From Dendrophyllia cribrosa (Eukaryota; Cnidaria; Anthozoa; Scleractinia; Dendrophylliidae): 64,000 nt of DNA. The position numbers and the translations under genes are program-made. The DNA lies in contig JAJLRJ010000014.1 in assembly GCA_024195265.1 (NCBI GenBank), positions 26,639,181-26,703,180 of the forward strand, read 5' to 3'. Shown in pieces: positions 10,187 to 21,100 of this stretch (positions within the stretch are counted from its first letter, which is position 1; the number at the start of each line of letters is the position of its first letter). The notes under the pieces were generated by a model. The model was given only the letters and a program-made list of their open reading frames with translations. It did not search any database and was not told where the DNA came from.

Positions 10187-13100
10187 TAAGTTCAGCATTA
10201 TTATATTCATTATTATATTCATTAGTTCAGCATTATTATATTCAATAATATATATATATATTCAATTTTATCCTTGGTTCAATTTTTATTTTCTATTGTT
10301 CTTTTCTATGTTAATATATGATAATGATTATAAAACAAAGGAAAATCAAAATTAAACCAAGGATAAAATTGAGCTACAACAATTACACGCACATTAATTA
10401 AGGGGTTCAGTTAAAGTACAGCTCCCATGGAAGTCAAATGAGCCAATTATTTTTTTATTTTATAGATCTCGTAAATCAGAGAAACGGTCTCTTGAATACG
10501 GAAAAATATTTTATTTAGCAGAGAGCTTTTTACGAATATTTCGATGAAAAAATGTGTCCTGGCGTGCGTTTCTCAAAGGTCTCGAAAACGTTTCGGGCCC
10601 GAAAAGCTGTGTTACGTGGAGAATGTTTACCAATAAAGATTCGGTTTTTGTTGATTTTGAAAGCTAAGCAATAAAATGTTACGTTCACTACGCAACTTTA
10701 GCTGATTTGTGGGATACAAACTTTAACGCCATTCGTTATAAATGACAGTTAAAAAATACTGAGCTTTCGAGAAATGCACGCCTGGAGATTTTCTGTTAGA
10801 TCATGTAGGCTGTTAGAAATTCTAACATTTATTCAAGACTGTTTATCATTCAGTGTAAATATTATTTTGACGTTATTAATTGACTTAGCAGTTGACTGAG
10901 TTGTCAAATACAGAACGTTTTGAAAAATGGTAGCTGTTAAAAATTGAAAGTAAATAATGCGATGGTGCCAATAAAATTGTGATGCTACGTAATCTTTAGT
11001 GAGTTGTGATTAATTTATTCCTTTATATATATAATATATATATATATCCAAGTTGAAGATTCACCGGCGAATCCAATAAAGTGCTCTACAGTGTAGGAGC
11101 AGAATAATATATATATATATTGTAATCTACAAAGGTGTGTCGTCGTTGGGAATGTACTGTTAAAGAAAATAAGTGGTCTTATAATCACCGACCGTTGATG
11201 TTGATTATTCAATAATAGTACACATTGGGCAAGTGAGACTCAACTGAAGAGGGCTTACCAAAATAGCTATGTTACAAATTTAAAAATGCAGAGTATTTCT
11301 ACGCATTTTGGTAACTTTAAGACTATTTGCGGTAATGGACAGTTAACCCATCGCTCAAAGAGGACTGTAGGCAGACTAAACACTCTTGAAGACAAATGAA
11401 GGAGAGCATTTCCTCTGTAGGAATTTATGGGCTGAGGTTGCACGTTAAAGGGGCTTCGCCCTTCTTCAGTGGATGTCTGTTCAAACAGATGTCAACTGAA
11501 AACGAACAAAGCCCAAAGCGTTTGGATTTTTTTATAATCGATACTAAACTTTGGCACTTTTTGTCCAACCAAATGCCACGCAGCCACCGAACTGTTTAGT
11601 TCGAATTACTAGAATAACATTAGATAACCTGCTAAATGCAGACAAGAAAAATTCGTTGCTTTAAAACGTGGTCCGCATGATTTCGAAAAAAAATTTGTTG
11701 CGCAATAAAGTGCTCCTGGCAAAAAAATTGTTACGCAACTGCGTTGTTGACGACAAATTGCAGGAAAATTATGCCGTTTATTATTTCACCTAAAGTCGTG
11801 TTATTGTTTGTTACGTATTCAAATTGAATAAAAACCAAAGCAGAAGGTCCGCAGAAGCCAAAGAAGTAATGAATAATCCATAACTTTAAAGAAACAAGGC
11901 CGGTTGGTTGGATTTAATTTGTGCACTATAGTGAAGAGTCGCAAACAATGAACCGATCTTTAAATAGATTATTAAACTGATTAATAATTTTATTTACAAT
12001 TTTTACACAATCCCATAGGCTGCTACATGTATATTTCATCGTGTATCAATAAAAAGCCAAAAGACATATTTGTTCAAAGGAAACCTCAAAATAATGGTCC
12101 AATTGTGCTGACAACATCCATATCAGTTCAATTAAACTGTAAATAAGTGTCTTTCGGTGCAGATGGCCAGGATGGAAATGGAGGCTAAATTTTTAAAGTT
12201 CGGCTTCCCTCATGTCTTCAAAAAATCGATAAAAATGGCTTTGCTTTGTTCTCCATGAAGAATGTACTAGATGTCTCCGTTTCTTACTCAAATATAGCCT
12301 CTTTAAATATTTCAATCATTCCAACAGTTATGATAGCATTATATACATTTTTATCGATGTGGCCATACCAAAGGGAAAAAACGACACTGAAACGACACTG
12401 ACATTTTTTTGCTGGGAAATCAAACGTTAAAAAAACGCGTCGACCTGTTTACTAGGACCCCGGACCGTAAAGAAATCCCGAGGATCCGGCAGGAACACGG
12501 CCAACAAAGATAGAAGAACTTCTTGAACAAACGTTCAGCTCATCATTTTCACAGTTTTTCTCATTCTCTTCCACACGTCTTGCCAAAACTTTGTGGAAAT
12601 GGAAACACGGAAGGTGTTTGACAGTAACTTTTCTTCCTATTTATGTAATGGTTCAATTTGGCGGGAAAGTGTTGTACGGCGCATCCTGTATTACGTAGCT
12701 TCGCGAGAATTAGTGCCCGAAGGAGCTGCGAAACTGTTTCCAGGTGTAGTTTCAAATATTAACTTAAGCTTAAATAAACCAAATTAACTGTTGTATTAAA
12801 AGAATTGACGAAAAAAAGAAAGGGAAGCTTTTACTATTCAAACTAAAAAACAAACTATTCAGCCGTCGAGTTACACTTGTAAACTCGTTTATCTTTCAGC
12901 GACTTTTTCCAACGCCACTAACTTTCGCATTTATAATACCTCTCGGCACAAAGATACAATTTGTTATTTAACTAACACTAAATGACAATAAAATTCCTGA
13001 ATAAATATTGGCTTAGCCTTGTCAAGAAAAAAAGAAAAATCTTGAAAACACCGCACAGTCTCACCTTGACTTCCAGCGAACGTTCCATATTGTCCTTGTT

Positions 13101-13762
13101 TTTCCAGTTTGTGACCACAGTTTACTTCTTTGATAATTTTTCGCATTGTTGTTTGTTTTCAGCTCTCTTTTTTTCTTCAATTAGTGTAGCAGACAAAGGT
13201 AATAACGAAATATTATTGAGCTAAATTCGGCCGAGTTGTGCAAACTTCAACTGTTCCAGTTTTCAACTCACGTGGATATTTTTTTCAAGTTGCTTAGTAA
13301 CCACCTTGGTAACCTCTGACGAATGCTTTGGTAACCAAATGACGTAAGAATGACGCACGACCAATGTCACGCAACTTCAATTCAGGTCACACTATGTAAC
13401 GTTTGAATTTTAGCTATAATTCGCGATTTGAGAAGGATATTAATATTTTATGACAGTAAATTGTCGCGAATTTTGAGAATAGGGATTGGAATCACGACAT
13501 TTCACGAATTAAAAAATTGTTTTTAAAGGCGAAAAAAAAAACTCGAAATTTTATTGTCATGAAAGTTTCCTGTCGTAAGGTATTTGCTCTCACCCGTAGC
13601 TGTTTTTCAAAACTAAAATAGAAAGCTAAAACAATACTATTCTTTTAAAATATATTTTTTAATCGTGCATTATTTTAGCCCAGGAATTGATTGACTGATG
13701 GGTTAGAAATGGGCCAAAATTTGACTGACAACTGAGAGTCTACGCATCTCCATACAGACTGC
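10187..13762. other. Intergenic 3.6 kb, nothing recognised
   Basis: AT-rich sequence with (TA)n tracts at about 10243-10260, 11027-11046 and 11106-11121, and a short direct repeat of TTCAGCATTATTATATTCA near 10192-10245. The small frames at 11396-11599, 12561-12787 and 12964-13224 overlap on both strands and show no domain. Confidence 0.4.
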
Positions 13763-13871
13763 CAGCGGCGGATCCAGATTCTATCGTAAGAGATGGGGGA
13801 GGAATGAATAAAAGGGGGACCGTAGTGAAAATGTTAGAGAAGGGGGTTCCCCCTTCCTTGATCCGCCCCTG
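13763..13871. mobile_element. Short hAT-like MITE (CAGCGGCGGATCCAG ends)
   Basis: The left end CAGCGGCGGATCCAG and the right end CTTGATCCGCCCCTG (reverse complement CAGGGGCGGATCAAG) form an imperfect TIR of about 15 bp. The CAGNGGCGGATC terminus is typical of hAT-type non-autonomous elements. No matching 8-bp target duplication could be found at the edges. Confidence 0.6.
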
Positions 13872-14689
13872 GAATTTCGCTTCATTTTTGTTCCTATAGT
13901 ATTAACGACTGGGTTATTTTAAATGATACCTGAACCCATTCATTTATATTCTGTAGCAACGCAAAAGCAATAGCTATAGATACGCCAAGGAACATACTGC
14001 CTCATACATTTTAGTTCTATTTTAATGTAAGCTTAATTATTAAAATAAAAATATAGTTTTATTTCATTACTTTCTCAGTTTAATGTAATAGAAAGATTCG
14101 GGTCTACAATAACGAATTCACTTAATCTATAAACTTCAGCGCAGTTCACACGGGCGAATTTCGCTGCGATTTCAAGTCCCGCTGCAACTAACAAATCGCG
14201 AGTGTGAATAACCGGCGATTTCACAGCGATGTGGAATTTTCAATTGCAGCGAAATCGCAGCAGTTTCAAACTTGCTCAGTGGCTGCAATTTGTATCGCAG
14301 TAGAGATCGCAGCTAAATCGCAACGAAAATCGATCGTTAGAACTAAGGCCTTAAAGTTTAAATCAATGCTCATAATTTATAAAATATATGCGAAATACTA
14401 CGTGCTCTCTGACTGGTTAAAAGCCACTTATCATAACACTATGGAAGCATCAAAATTTATTTGAGAGTTTATTTTCTACTCTTGTTTCAGTCAGTTATGG
14501 TAGAACTTGAAACAGCTGTGGTAACACAAACATTAAAAAATTTTTATATTTGCGGGATAAAAACTTGGCAACAAAGAACGCTTATTTCTCGAAATAAGTA
14601 GAAAACTACTTTTCATCGTTTTCTGATTAAATAGAAAAACACTCGTGCAAGTTTGGAAGAGCTCGCAACAGCCATAGAAACAATTTTTT
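13872..14689. other. Intergenic with AATCGCAGC-rich repeat
   Basis: About 14140-14330 is dense in AAATCGCAGC / GCTGCGATTT in both orientations and starts CAGCGCAGTTCACACGGGCGA, like one end of a dispersed element. No gene is recognised; the frame at 14204-14464 lies inside this repeat. Confidence 0.4.
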
Positions 14690-15416
14690 CGGCTCGTGTT
14701 CTGATAACTTGTTACAGAGCACGACCACGAACGCAAACGCGACCGCGAACGCGAACGCGGCGTTCGCATTGGATTGCGTATAAACAATTTGTATGAATCC
14801 GTTTATACCAAAGGCGACCACGAACGCGGCTGGAAATTGGTTCATGCGGAAAGTCTCAGAGATTGCTTCAAGAGCGGATTTTTATGCGATGGTCGCACGA
14901 GCTATTTCTTGTCAACCAATCGGTTCTTTTGTTTTCGTGCAACTCGATCCAGGTGACACGCGGGTACGCGTAAAAAAAATGACTTTGTAGCGCACCGGTT
15001 GACAACATCATCATCTTCTATCAGTCCCAGCACGTAGTCGAACTGTTCCTCTGTCATTCTGAAGTAGCGATGAAACTTGTCTGGGTGGAAATGAAGCTCC
15101 TTTACGTAGGTGGTGGTATTCTCCATAAATAAGACGCTTCTGTAAAATCGGGTGAACAGATATATGCCTGTATATCCTCTTCCTTCTCCTCTGTGTGAAA
15201 AGGTAAAATGCCAAAATGTCATCAGAATCTGTATTTGAGGCGTTTGCTGCCATTTTCATGAGATGGTGCATGGCAGCACATATTGCGACTGTCACAGCCC
15301 GAATTACCGCGTTCTGTATGAAAGGTGGTTCGTGCGAACTTTCGAGCGGAAAGTCGCGCGGAACTTGCAATGGTCGCGTTCGTAGTCGTGGTCGCGCTCT
15401 GTATAAACAGGCCTTA
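14690..15416 (-). mobile_element. Non-autonomous PIF/Harbinger-like element with broken transposase N-terminus
   Basis: TIR-like ends: ACAGAGCACGACCACGAACG at 14714 and, on the other strand, ACAGAGCGCGACCACGACTA at 15402. Outer limits are approximate. The minus strand encodes RRRKRIYRHISVHPILQKRL, GEYHHL and KELHFHPDKFHRYFRM, EEQFDYVLGLI, the pattern of the N-terminal part of a Harbinger (HARBI1-like) transposase. The two halves are in different frames, with the shift near 15107-15115, and the DDE catalytic part is absent. The element is therefore a dead deletion derivative. Confidence 0.65.
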
Positions 15417-15662
15417 AGAGTTAGGGTCTTGAAAGGAATTATAAGCGACTGTATCCAGATCATACTAGTATCTGACGGAAGCTAAAAAATGGTATGAAAA
15501 ATGTCAGTTGAAATACGAACGTTAACAGAAAAGAACACGAACACGTCATCACTAAGAGTAATGATTGCCCGCTCTTAAAAAGAAAAACAATTACGACATC
15601 TAGCTAACCACAGCAAGAGAAAGTAACTCAGTAAGCAAATCAGAACTTGAGACAAAAACGTG
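15417..15662. other. Intergenic, nothing recognised
   Basis: Unique-looking AT-rich sequence between the Harbinger-like remnant and the 32-bp minisatellite. Confidence 0.4.
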
Positions 15663-15835
15663 TAACCGACGGTAAGCGCGGGAAAACATACAACCGGTGC
15701 CAAGCGCGGGAAAACATGCATGCAACCGGTGCCAAGCGCGGGAAAACATGCATGCAACCGGTGCCAAGCGCGGAAAATCATGCAGCCAGCGCCAAGCAAG
15801 GTAAAGCATGCAACCGAGCCAACCGGTGCCAAATG
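15663..15835. repeat. 32-bp minisatellite built on a MITE core
   Basis: ACCGGTGCCAAGCGCGGGAA recurs at 15693, 15725 and 15757 (period 32), with diverged units on both sides. The GCCAAGCGCGGGAAAAC core also occurs in the body of MITE family A (about 16062-16082), so the array looks like amplification of part of such an element. Confidence 0.85.
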
Positions 15836-15943
15836 GGGGAAACTGCGCCTAAACTTAATCACGATTAGTTCCGGTTTTGCCCTTGAATGTTTAAAAAACC
15901 TGCGTGCGTGCGTGCTCAGATCAGTTAGACTTTATATATTGCA

Positions 15944-16235
15944 TAGAGCGGTTTTCAATTGAGTGTCGTAAAACCAAAACCAAAGTAATTACTCTGACCA
16001 ATCACAGAACTCGCAGACAATCTGATGAACCAAACAGAACTCGAAGCAAATACATGTAGCCGGCCCCAAGCGCGGGAAAACGGGTGCGAGCAAGTCACGA
16101 TTGGTTTTGGTTTTACTTCTGATTGGTTAATAGATCTAAAGTGGCGCGAGATTTTTTAGCCAATCACGAAGCGTAGCAATGCAAAACCAAAGCAATTGCG
16201 AGATTACTTTCGATACTCAATTGGAAAGCGTTCTA
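15944..16235. mobile_element. MITE family A, copy 2
   Basis: It begins TAGAGCGGTTTTCAATTGAG and ends CTCAATTGGAAAGCGTTCTA, with GTAAAACCAAAACCAAAGTA, CCAATCACAG, CATGTAGCCGGC, CCAAGCGCGGGAAAAC and CTGATTGGTTAA inside. Its right end is included in the 448-bp tandem duplication that follows, so a 40-bp stump of the MITE reappears at 16641-16683. Confidence 0.9.
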
Positions 16236-17083
16236 TATACATATGCAATATATTAATTAAAACCACAGTTAGCTTAAAACACCTACGATATATAACAGTT
16301 AAAGATTCTTGTGTTACAACACTTTACTTAAACTTACTTACAGTTCATACATATAATTCTTACCAAAAAGTGCGTGAGTTGCAGATACAATTGTACATTT
16401 GAGTATTGCAAAGCAGTACGTGACAAAGGAATACAATAATATTAGAAATGTAGTAATATCCTGCCTGATCAGCGACATAACAGGTAGTTTCAAAATTGAA
16501 ACGAACAACAGTAAAAGGAAAATGCTCACGGTAGTAAGGTAAGATGCTAGACGAGCCTCCATTCGCAAGCGTTGTCCATTTGCATCAAAATTTCTCTCCT
16601 GAGAAACTATGTTGTACTTATTGCCGCGTGGAGATTGGAGCAATTGCGAGATTACTTTCGATACTCAATTGGAAAGCGTTCTATATACATATGCAATATA
16701 TTAATTAAAACCACAGTTAGCTTAAAACACCTACGATATATAACAGTTAAAGATTCTTGTGTTACAACACTTTACTTAAACTTACTTACAGTTCATACAT
16801 ATAATTCTTACCAAAAAGTGCGTGAGTTGCAGATACAATTGTACATTTGAGTATTGCAAAGCAGTACGTGACAAAGGAATACAATAATATTAGAAATGTA
16901 GTAATATCCTGCCTGATCAGCGACATAACAGGTAGTTTCAAAATTGAAACGAACAACAGTAAAAGGAAAATGCTCACGGTAGTAAGGTAAGATGCTAGAC
17001 GAGCCTCCATTCGCAAGCGTTGTCCATTTGCATCAAAATTTCTCTCCTGAGAAACTATGTTGTACTTATTGCCGCGTGGAGAT
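16193..17083. repeat. Tandem duplication, 448-bp unit, two copies
   Basis: CAATTGCGAGATTACTTTCG occurs at 16193 and again at 16641, and the sequence between is repeated without a difference that I could see, to about 17083. The unit starts inside the end of MITE family A. The near-identity suggests a recent event or an assembly artefact. Confidence 0.95.
16338..16643 (-). pseudogene. Possible 7TM-receptor fragment in the duplicated unit
   Basis: The minus strand of each 448-bp copy encodes the same frame (second copy 16786-17016 and upstream). It has QERNFDANGQRLRMEARLAS followed by two hydrophobic segments (LTTVSIFLLLLFVSILKLPV and FLILLYSFVTYCF) and ends FGKNYMYEL. The layout recalls the third intracellular loop, TM6, TM7 and short tail of a rhodopsin-like GPCR. 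The usual NPxxY motif is not present and there is no upstream receptor body. It is either a degenerate fragment or a chance frame. Confidence 0.25.
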
Positions 17084-17570
17084 CACCAGTCCTGTCAGAA
17101 TGCAGTTTCGTTCGTACAGAAAATCGAACCAGTGACTTTAAACTCTCCTTCTGTGAAATTGCTTTGGAACGTTTTTTTGCTCAAAAGTCTTGGGAGAAGA
17201 ACTCTTTGAAAAAATTCAGCGTCTTTTTGCCTTCTTGACAAACTGGTATAATATACCTAAAAAATAACCTCTATTAATTTGTGAGAAAAATTAGCATTTT
17301 GACCACGTTTCATCGTGATCGTGATGCCATAATTGTTTTATGCGTGCGGTTACGGTAATGTTACTTCTGTATATAATAGAGTTCAAAAGCAAAATGTTCG
17401 TTTGTTTCCCATCTTCAGAGGGCCATGGTTATATTGAACGATATCATTCGGTTTTAAACTTGCAGAATCTCTTTTATGTTGTTAGCATGCGATATTTGAA
17501 TTTTAATTAAAATGTTAGTTTTAACTTTGTTAATAAACTGCTAACTTATACATGTACAGACTAAAGTCAG

Positions 17571-17606
17571 TCTCCCGGTCCCGGTCCCGGTCCCGGTCCC
17601 GGTCCT
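17571..17606. repeat. (CCGGTC)n microsatellite
   Basis: CCCGGTCCCGGTCCCGGTCC-type hexamer run immediately before CCTCCAGGAAAGGTGGGCTTG. Confidence 0.9.
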
Positions 17607-17689
17607 CCAGGAAAGGTGGGCTTGAGGCTAACACTCCCTCATCTCATAGAAAAAGCATTTGTTACGGAAACAACAGACAGCAAACAACA

Positions 17690-17755
17690 TATACTGAATG
17701 ATTTTACCGTTTAAATAAAGTTATATGTATATGTATGTATGTATGTATGTACGGG
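17690..17755 (+). mobile_element. LINE 3' tail, (ATGT)n
   Basis: TTTTACCGTTTAAATAAAGTTATATG followed by (TATG)n matches the 3' end of the LINE at 26775-27710 (CTTTACCGTGTTTAAATAAAGTTATGTATG). Only the tail remains. Confidence 0.6.
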
Positions 17756-17883
17756 AAAGAACTACGCTACTACCACTATTCAGTTTCTGTTTATACACAA
17801 TTTTAACGTCTCTTCCCTCGTTTAGAAGGAAGTGCCCCTGTTATGGACGATGTATTCCTGGAGTAACGTTGTTACCTGCATCC

Positions 17884-18101
17884 CTAGCTCATTTCACACG
17901 TCCAGTTCATATCACAGCATTCCCCCGGGATTCGCTTGACCTTTAAGGTTGGGTTGATGCAGTTATGAGGAACAGGAGGGGGGCCTGGGCACTGTTTATT
18001 ATGCAGGAAGCCATTTCTACATTCCATGACGACTGCGCATGACGCGTCCGTGAGTTTCTCACCGTGCGATAACTTGAGGCCGTCATACTTACAGCTTTTG
18101 T
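17884..18101 (-). CDS. Exon 8: third VWC-like module and stop
   Basis: The exon is too fragmented to stand out as an open frame; it was found from the acceptor TCTCTCTCAG followed by DKSCKYDGLKLSHGEKLTDA in phase 1. It ends with IPGECCDMNWTCEMS and TAG. The eight cysteines and the GECC..NW.C signature match exons 6 and 7, which confirms the frame and the gene end. Confidence 0.85.
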
Positions 18102-21100
18102 CTGAGAGAGATAAGACTTTGTATTTACACGTAATCTATTTCATTTAAAATACTAAAGGTCCAGATAAGTCGTCTGAATGCTGTCAATTCAGAAAATTGA
18201 ATACAACAATTCAGAGTCCGATTGCGCAAAGAGAGAATAACACTATCCAACGGACAGGTTAAAATCCACCGTTTACTGACACTCACAAAACCAATTGTGT
18301 TATCCTCTTGATAGACATTTATTCGATCGATAGCGCTATTCACCTTTTGAACAACGGTGACAGAATGTTTTAACATTTAGAAGTTTCTAAAATTTAATGA
18401 CCAAATTGATATATCCTAACACGTTTTCATCGAAGTTTGAAACATGTGAGTTCTCATCTTCGTTATATCTGAATATAGCTTATATTACTTTTACTACAAA
18501 TGGCCATGATTTTGACGGTTCGACAGCCTAAAAAGCGAAGAGCAGCTTATTTTATCCGGTGGATAAACTACTGAATTTGACTGAATAATCTTTGGATAAT
18601 GATTTCTAACTGGATAAAGTTTTACGTATGTTTCTTTTTGTACAATCTGAGGTCTGACTAATCTCAGTTACCTGAACAAACCCAAAGTTTTTTGCAGCAT
18701 TTTCCGGGAATACTTATCGTCTTTAGTTTTGGTCGTGCGCAATCCTTAGGTTTGTCTGGTATTTTTGGGCAGTATTCCATCTTTAAATGTCCATTGTAAC
18801 AGCTGACAACCCCAGTACAAAGAGGATCGCTTAGTTTGTATCCATGCTTGATAAGACGATTGTTAAAAATACAGTGCCTTGCTAGAATACAAAACAAAAC
18901 AAAATTAAATAGTTACTTTGCTTTTATTTTAAAAGAACTCCTTCTCGCGCCCTAAGCATTCACGTGCCTTCCTAGGCTGTCAGGGGAGAGGGGGGGAGGG
19001 GGGGGGGGGGGGGGGGGGTCGTCAGGGGGTATTGGGGCAAAAAAAAAATTGCCAAACCCAGGACCTCCTAAAAGGAGCCTCTTCACATGCTGGTGCCCTT
19101 CACCTTTCGCGGTGAACAACTGCTACACAAGCTAGGGTGAATCAGTCGGATTTAGAGAAGCAAAAGTATGGCTGGATTTCTTAAACTGCGTTCGTTTTGG
19201 GAAATTCGAAAACTCCGGCCGGTTCAGATTTGTGAAGCATGCGCAGAGTACTCATTTTCGATTGTCGGCTAGTCATGCCAGATTTGAGCGGAATAAACTC
19301 TGAGTCTGGGCCGCAGAGCGACTTTCAAATTGGAACCGGCCAGAGTCTGTGATCCGTGGCGCTGGCCAAAAGGATCGCGGCTAGAATGGGAACGTTGTGG
19401 ACGCCAATTTTTAGATTCCCTTTTTTTGTTTTTTTGAGAGCGGGAAATCCAAGAAATCTGGATCACTAGAATTTCCCCAAATGAATACACCCTCTGGGAA
19501 AGTTACCTTTACACTTCCATTTCATCTGACAACACTTTCCACTGTGGTGTTTAACAAGTAAACGTGGCTTAGCGCATTCGTCAGGTTTAGGTGGGATTCC
19601 TGCGCATTTTTTTACAGTAGCGATACCGTCTTTACATCTCACCACTCCACCGCACAGTTCACCACTCCATTGTTCGTTATTTCGCAGTGTGAGGTTTCCA
19701 TATTGGCAGTGGAACTCTGAAATACGAAGGTAAAGGTAAAGTCGCACATGAGTCACAGGACACCCATACCGCCTGAGCAATGACCCGGTTTCTGTAGCAT
19801 GAAGCAATTAGGAGTATTACTACTCCTATCCCCAGGATTATGTCGCCGGCACCCATTTATACTCCCGCTATATACACCCCTATATACACCCACTATATAC
19901 ACCCACTATACACCACCGCGCCTCCAATATATATTAAGTAGTGAAGATCAGGAGTAAGGTGATCATCAAACGGGCGTTTGTCTCTGGTTTCTCAAGCATG
20001 AAGCGATGAGGTATAAGTGAATATCATTGTACCCTCTCCTTCTGGACTGGTACTATCAACTCTTGTCGACTTCTTGAACATCTTTTGTATTTTATTTTAT
20101 GTTAAAGGAAAATGCTGATCAATAGTTTCATTTAAATTGTTACACAAAAGATAGAATCGCCTTCTTAAACATGTTTATCAACAGCACCACATGAAGGTAC
20201 TGCTCATTTGAATAGTTACACTTTGGAATTTTTTTTTTTTGCAGAATCAAGATAATCACTGGTTAGAACAACTTTGTATAGCATTATCAACTCACTGGCC
20301 CCAAGAAGACAAGTTTCTCTTGTCGAATTATCCACTGCCGGAATTCTAGTTATTTGCGGGTAGCCACTATATTTTGTTTTATTATTTGAAAAATAAATTG
20401 TTGTTGTTGTTGTTGACGCCAAATTTAAGTACTACCCAACAGCTTTGATTTGAGTGGTGATACTTTAGAAGCTCTTTAGCCTGTGTACAGCCGCCACTCA
20501 AGAAAATCGGATTTTTCTTCAGGTGAGGGGGCGGCTGTATACAGGCTAGAATATCTTTCACAGGCTCAAAAATAAAACATTTCAACAAAAATCAAACTTC
20601 ACTCCACTGAACATAGGTCTGCAAGGCTGCAAAGGCCACTAATCTATAGGTACTATACCTTGATTTCTCTCGATGTCCCCTCTCTTTTGTCCTTTATTAA
20701 CGAACCCAAGCTGTGAGAAGATGAAGTGCGGGTGGGGCACTGGAATAGCTTGACAAAGGTCCTCGCTGTAACAGGCCACTCCATAGCACCGCCCGTCAAT
20801 CAAAAGTGCAACGTCACACGTTTGCTTGGAACAGCACCGCTGAAGACATGCGTGCATGCTTGCGGTCTCGCCCAAAACGTCGAAGCGACCAGCCCGAGTC
20901 CCACCTTTTAATGAATGCCCGGCCAAAATTCTGTCTGAATGACACGTTGATGGGGCAGCTGAAATCATGTCAAAGATAGATATTCAAAGACAAATCAAAT
21001 GGCTCTTATATCTATCTCGTGAATACGAAACAACGTACGGTTAAGTTCACAGATCGGCATTAGTTTTCCATACTGAATTTGAAGCGTGACAAAATCATGA

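Noticed and set aside
12561..13224. Paired overlapping open frames on both strands
   Set aside because: Short, no domains, no splice partners; chance frames.
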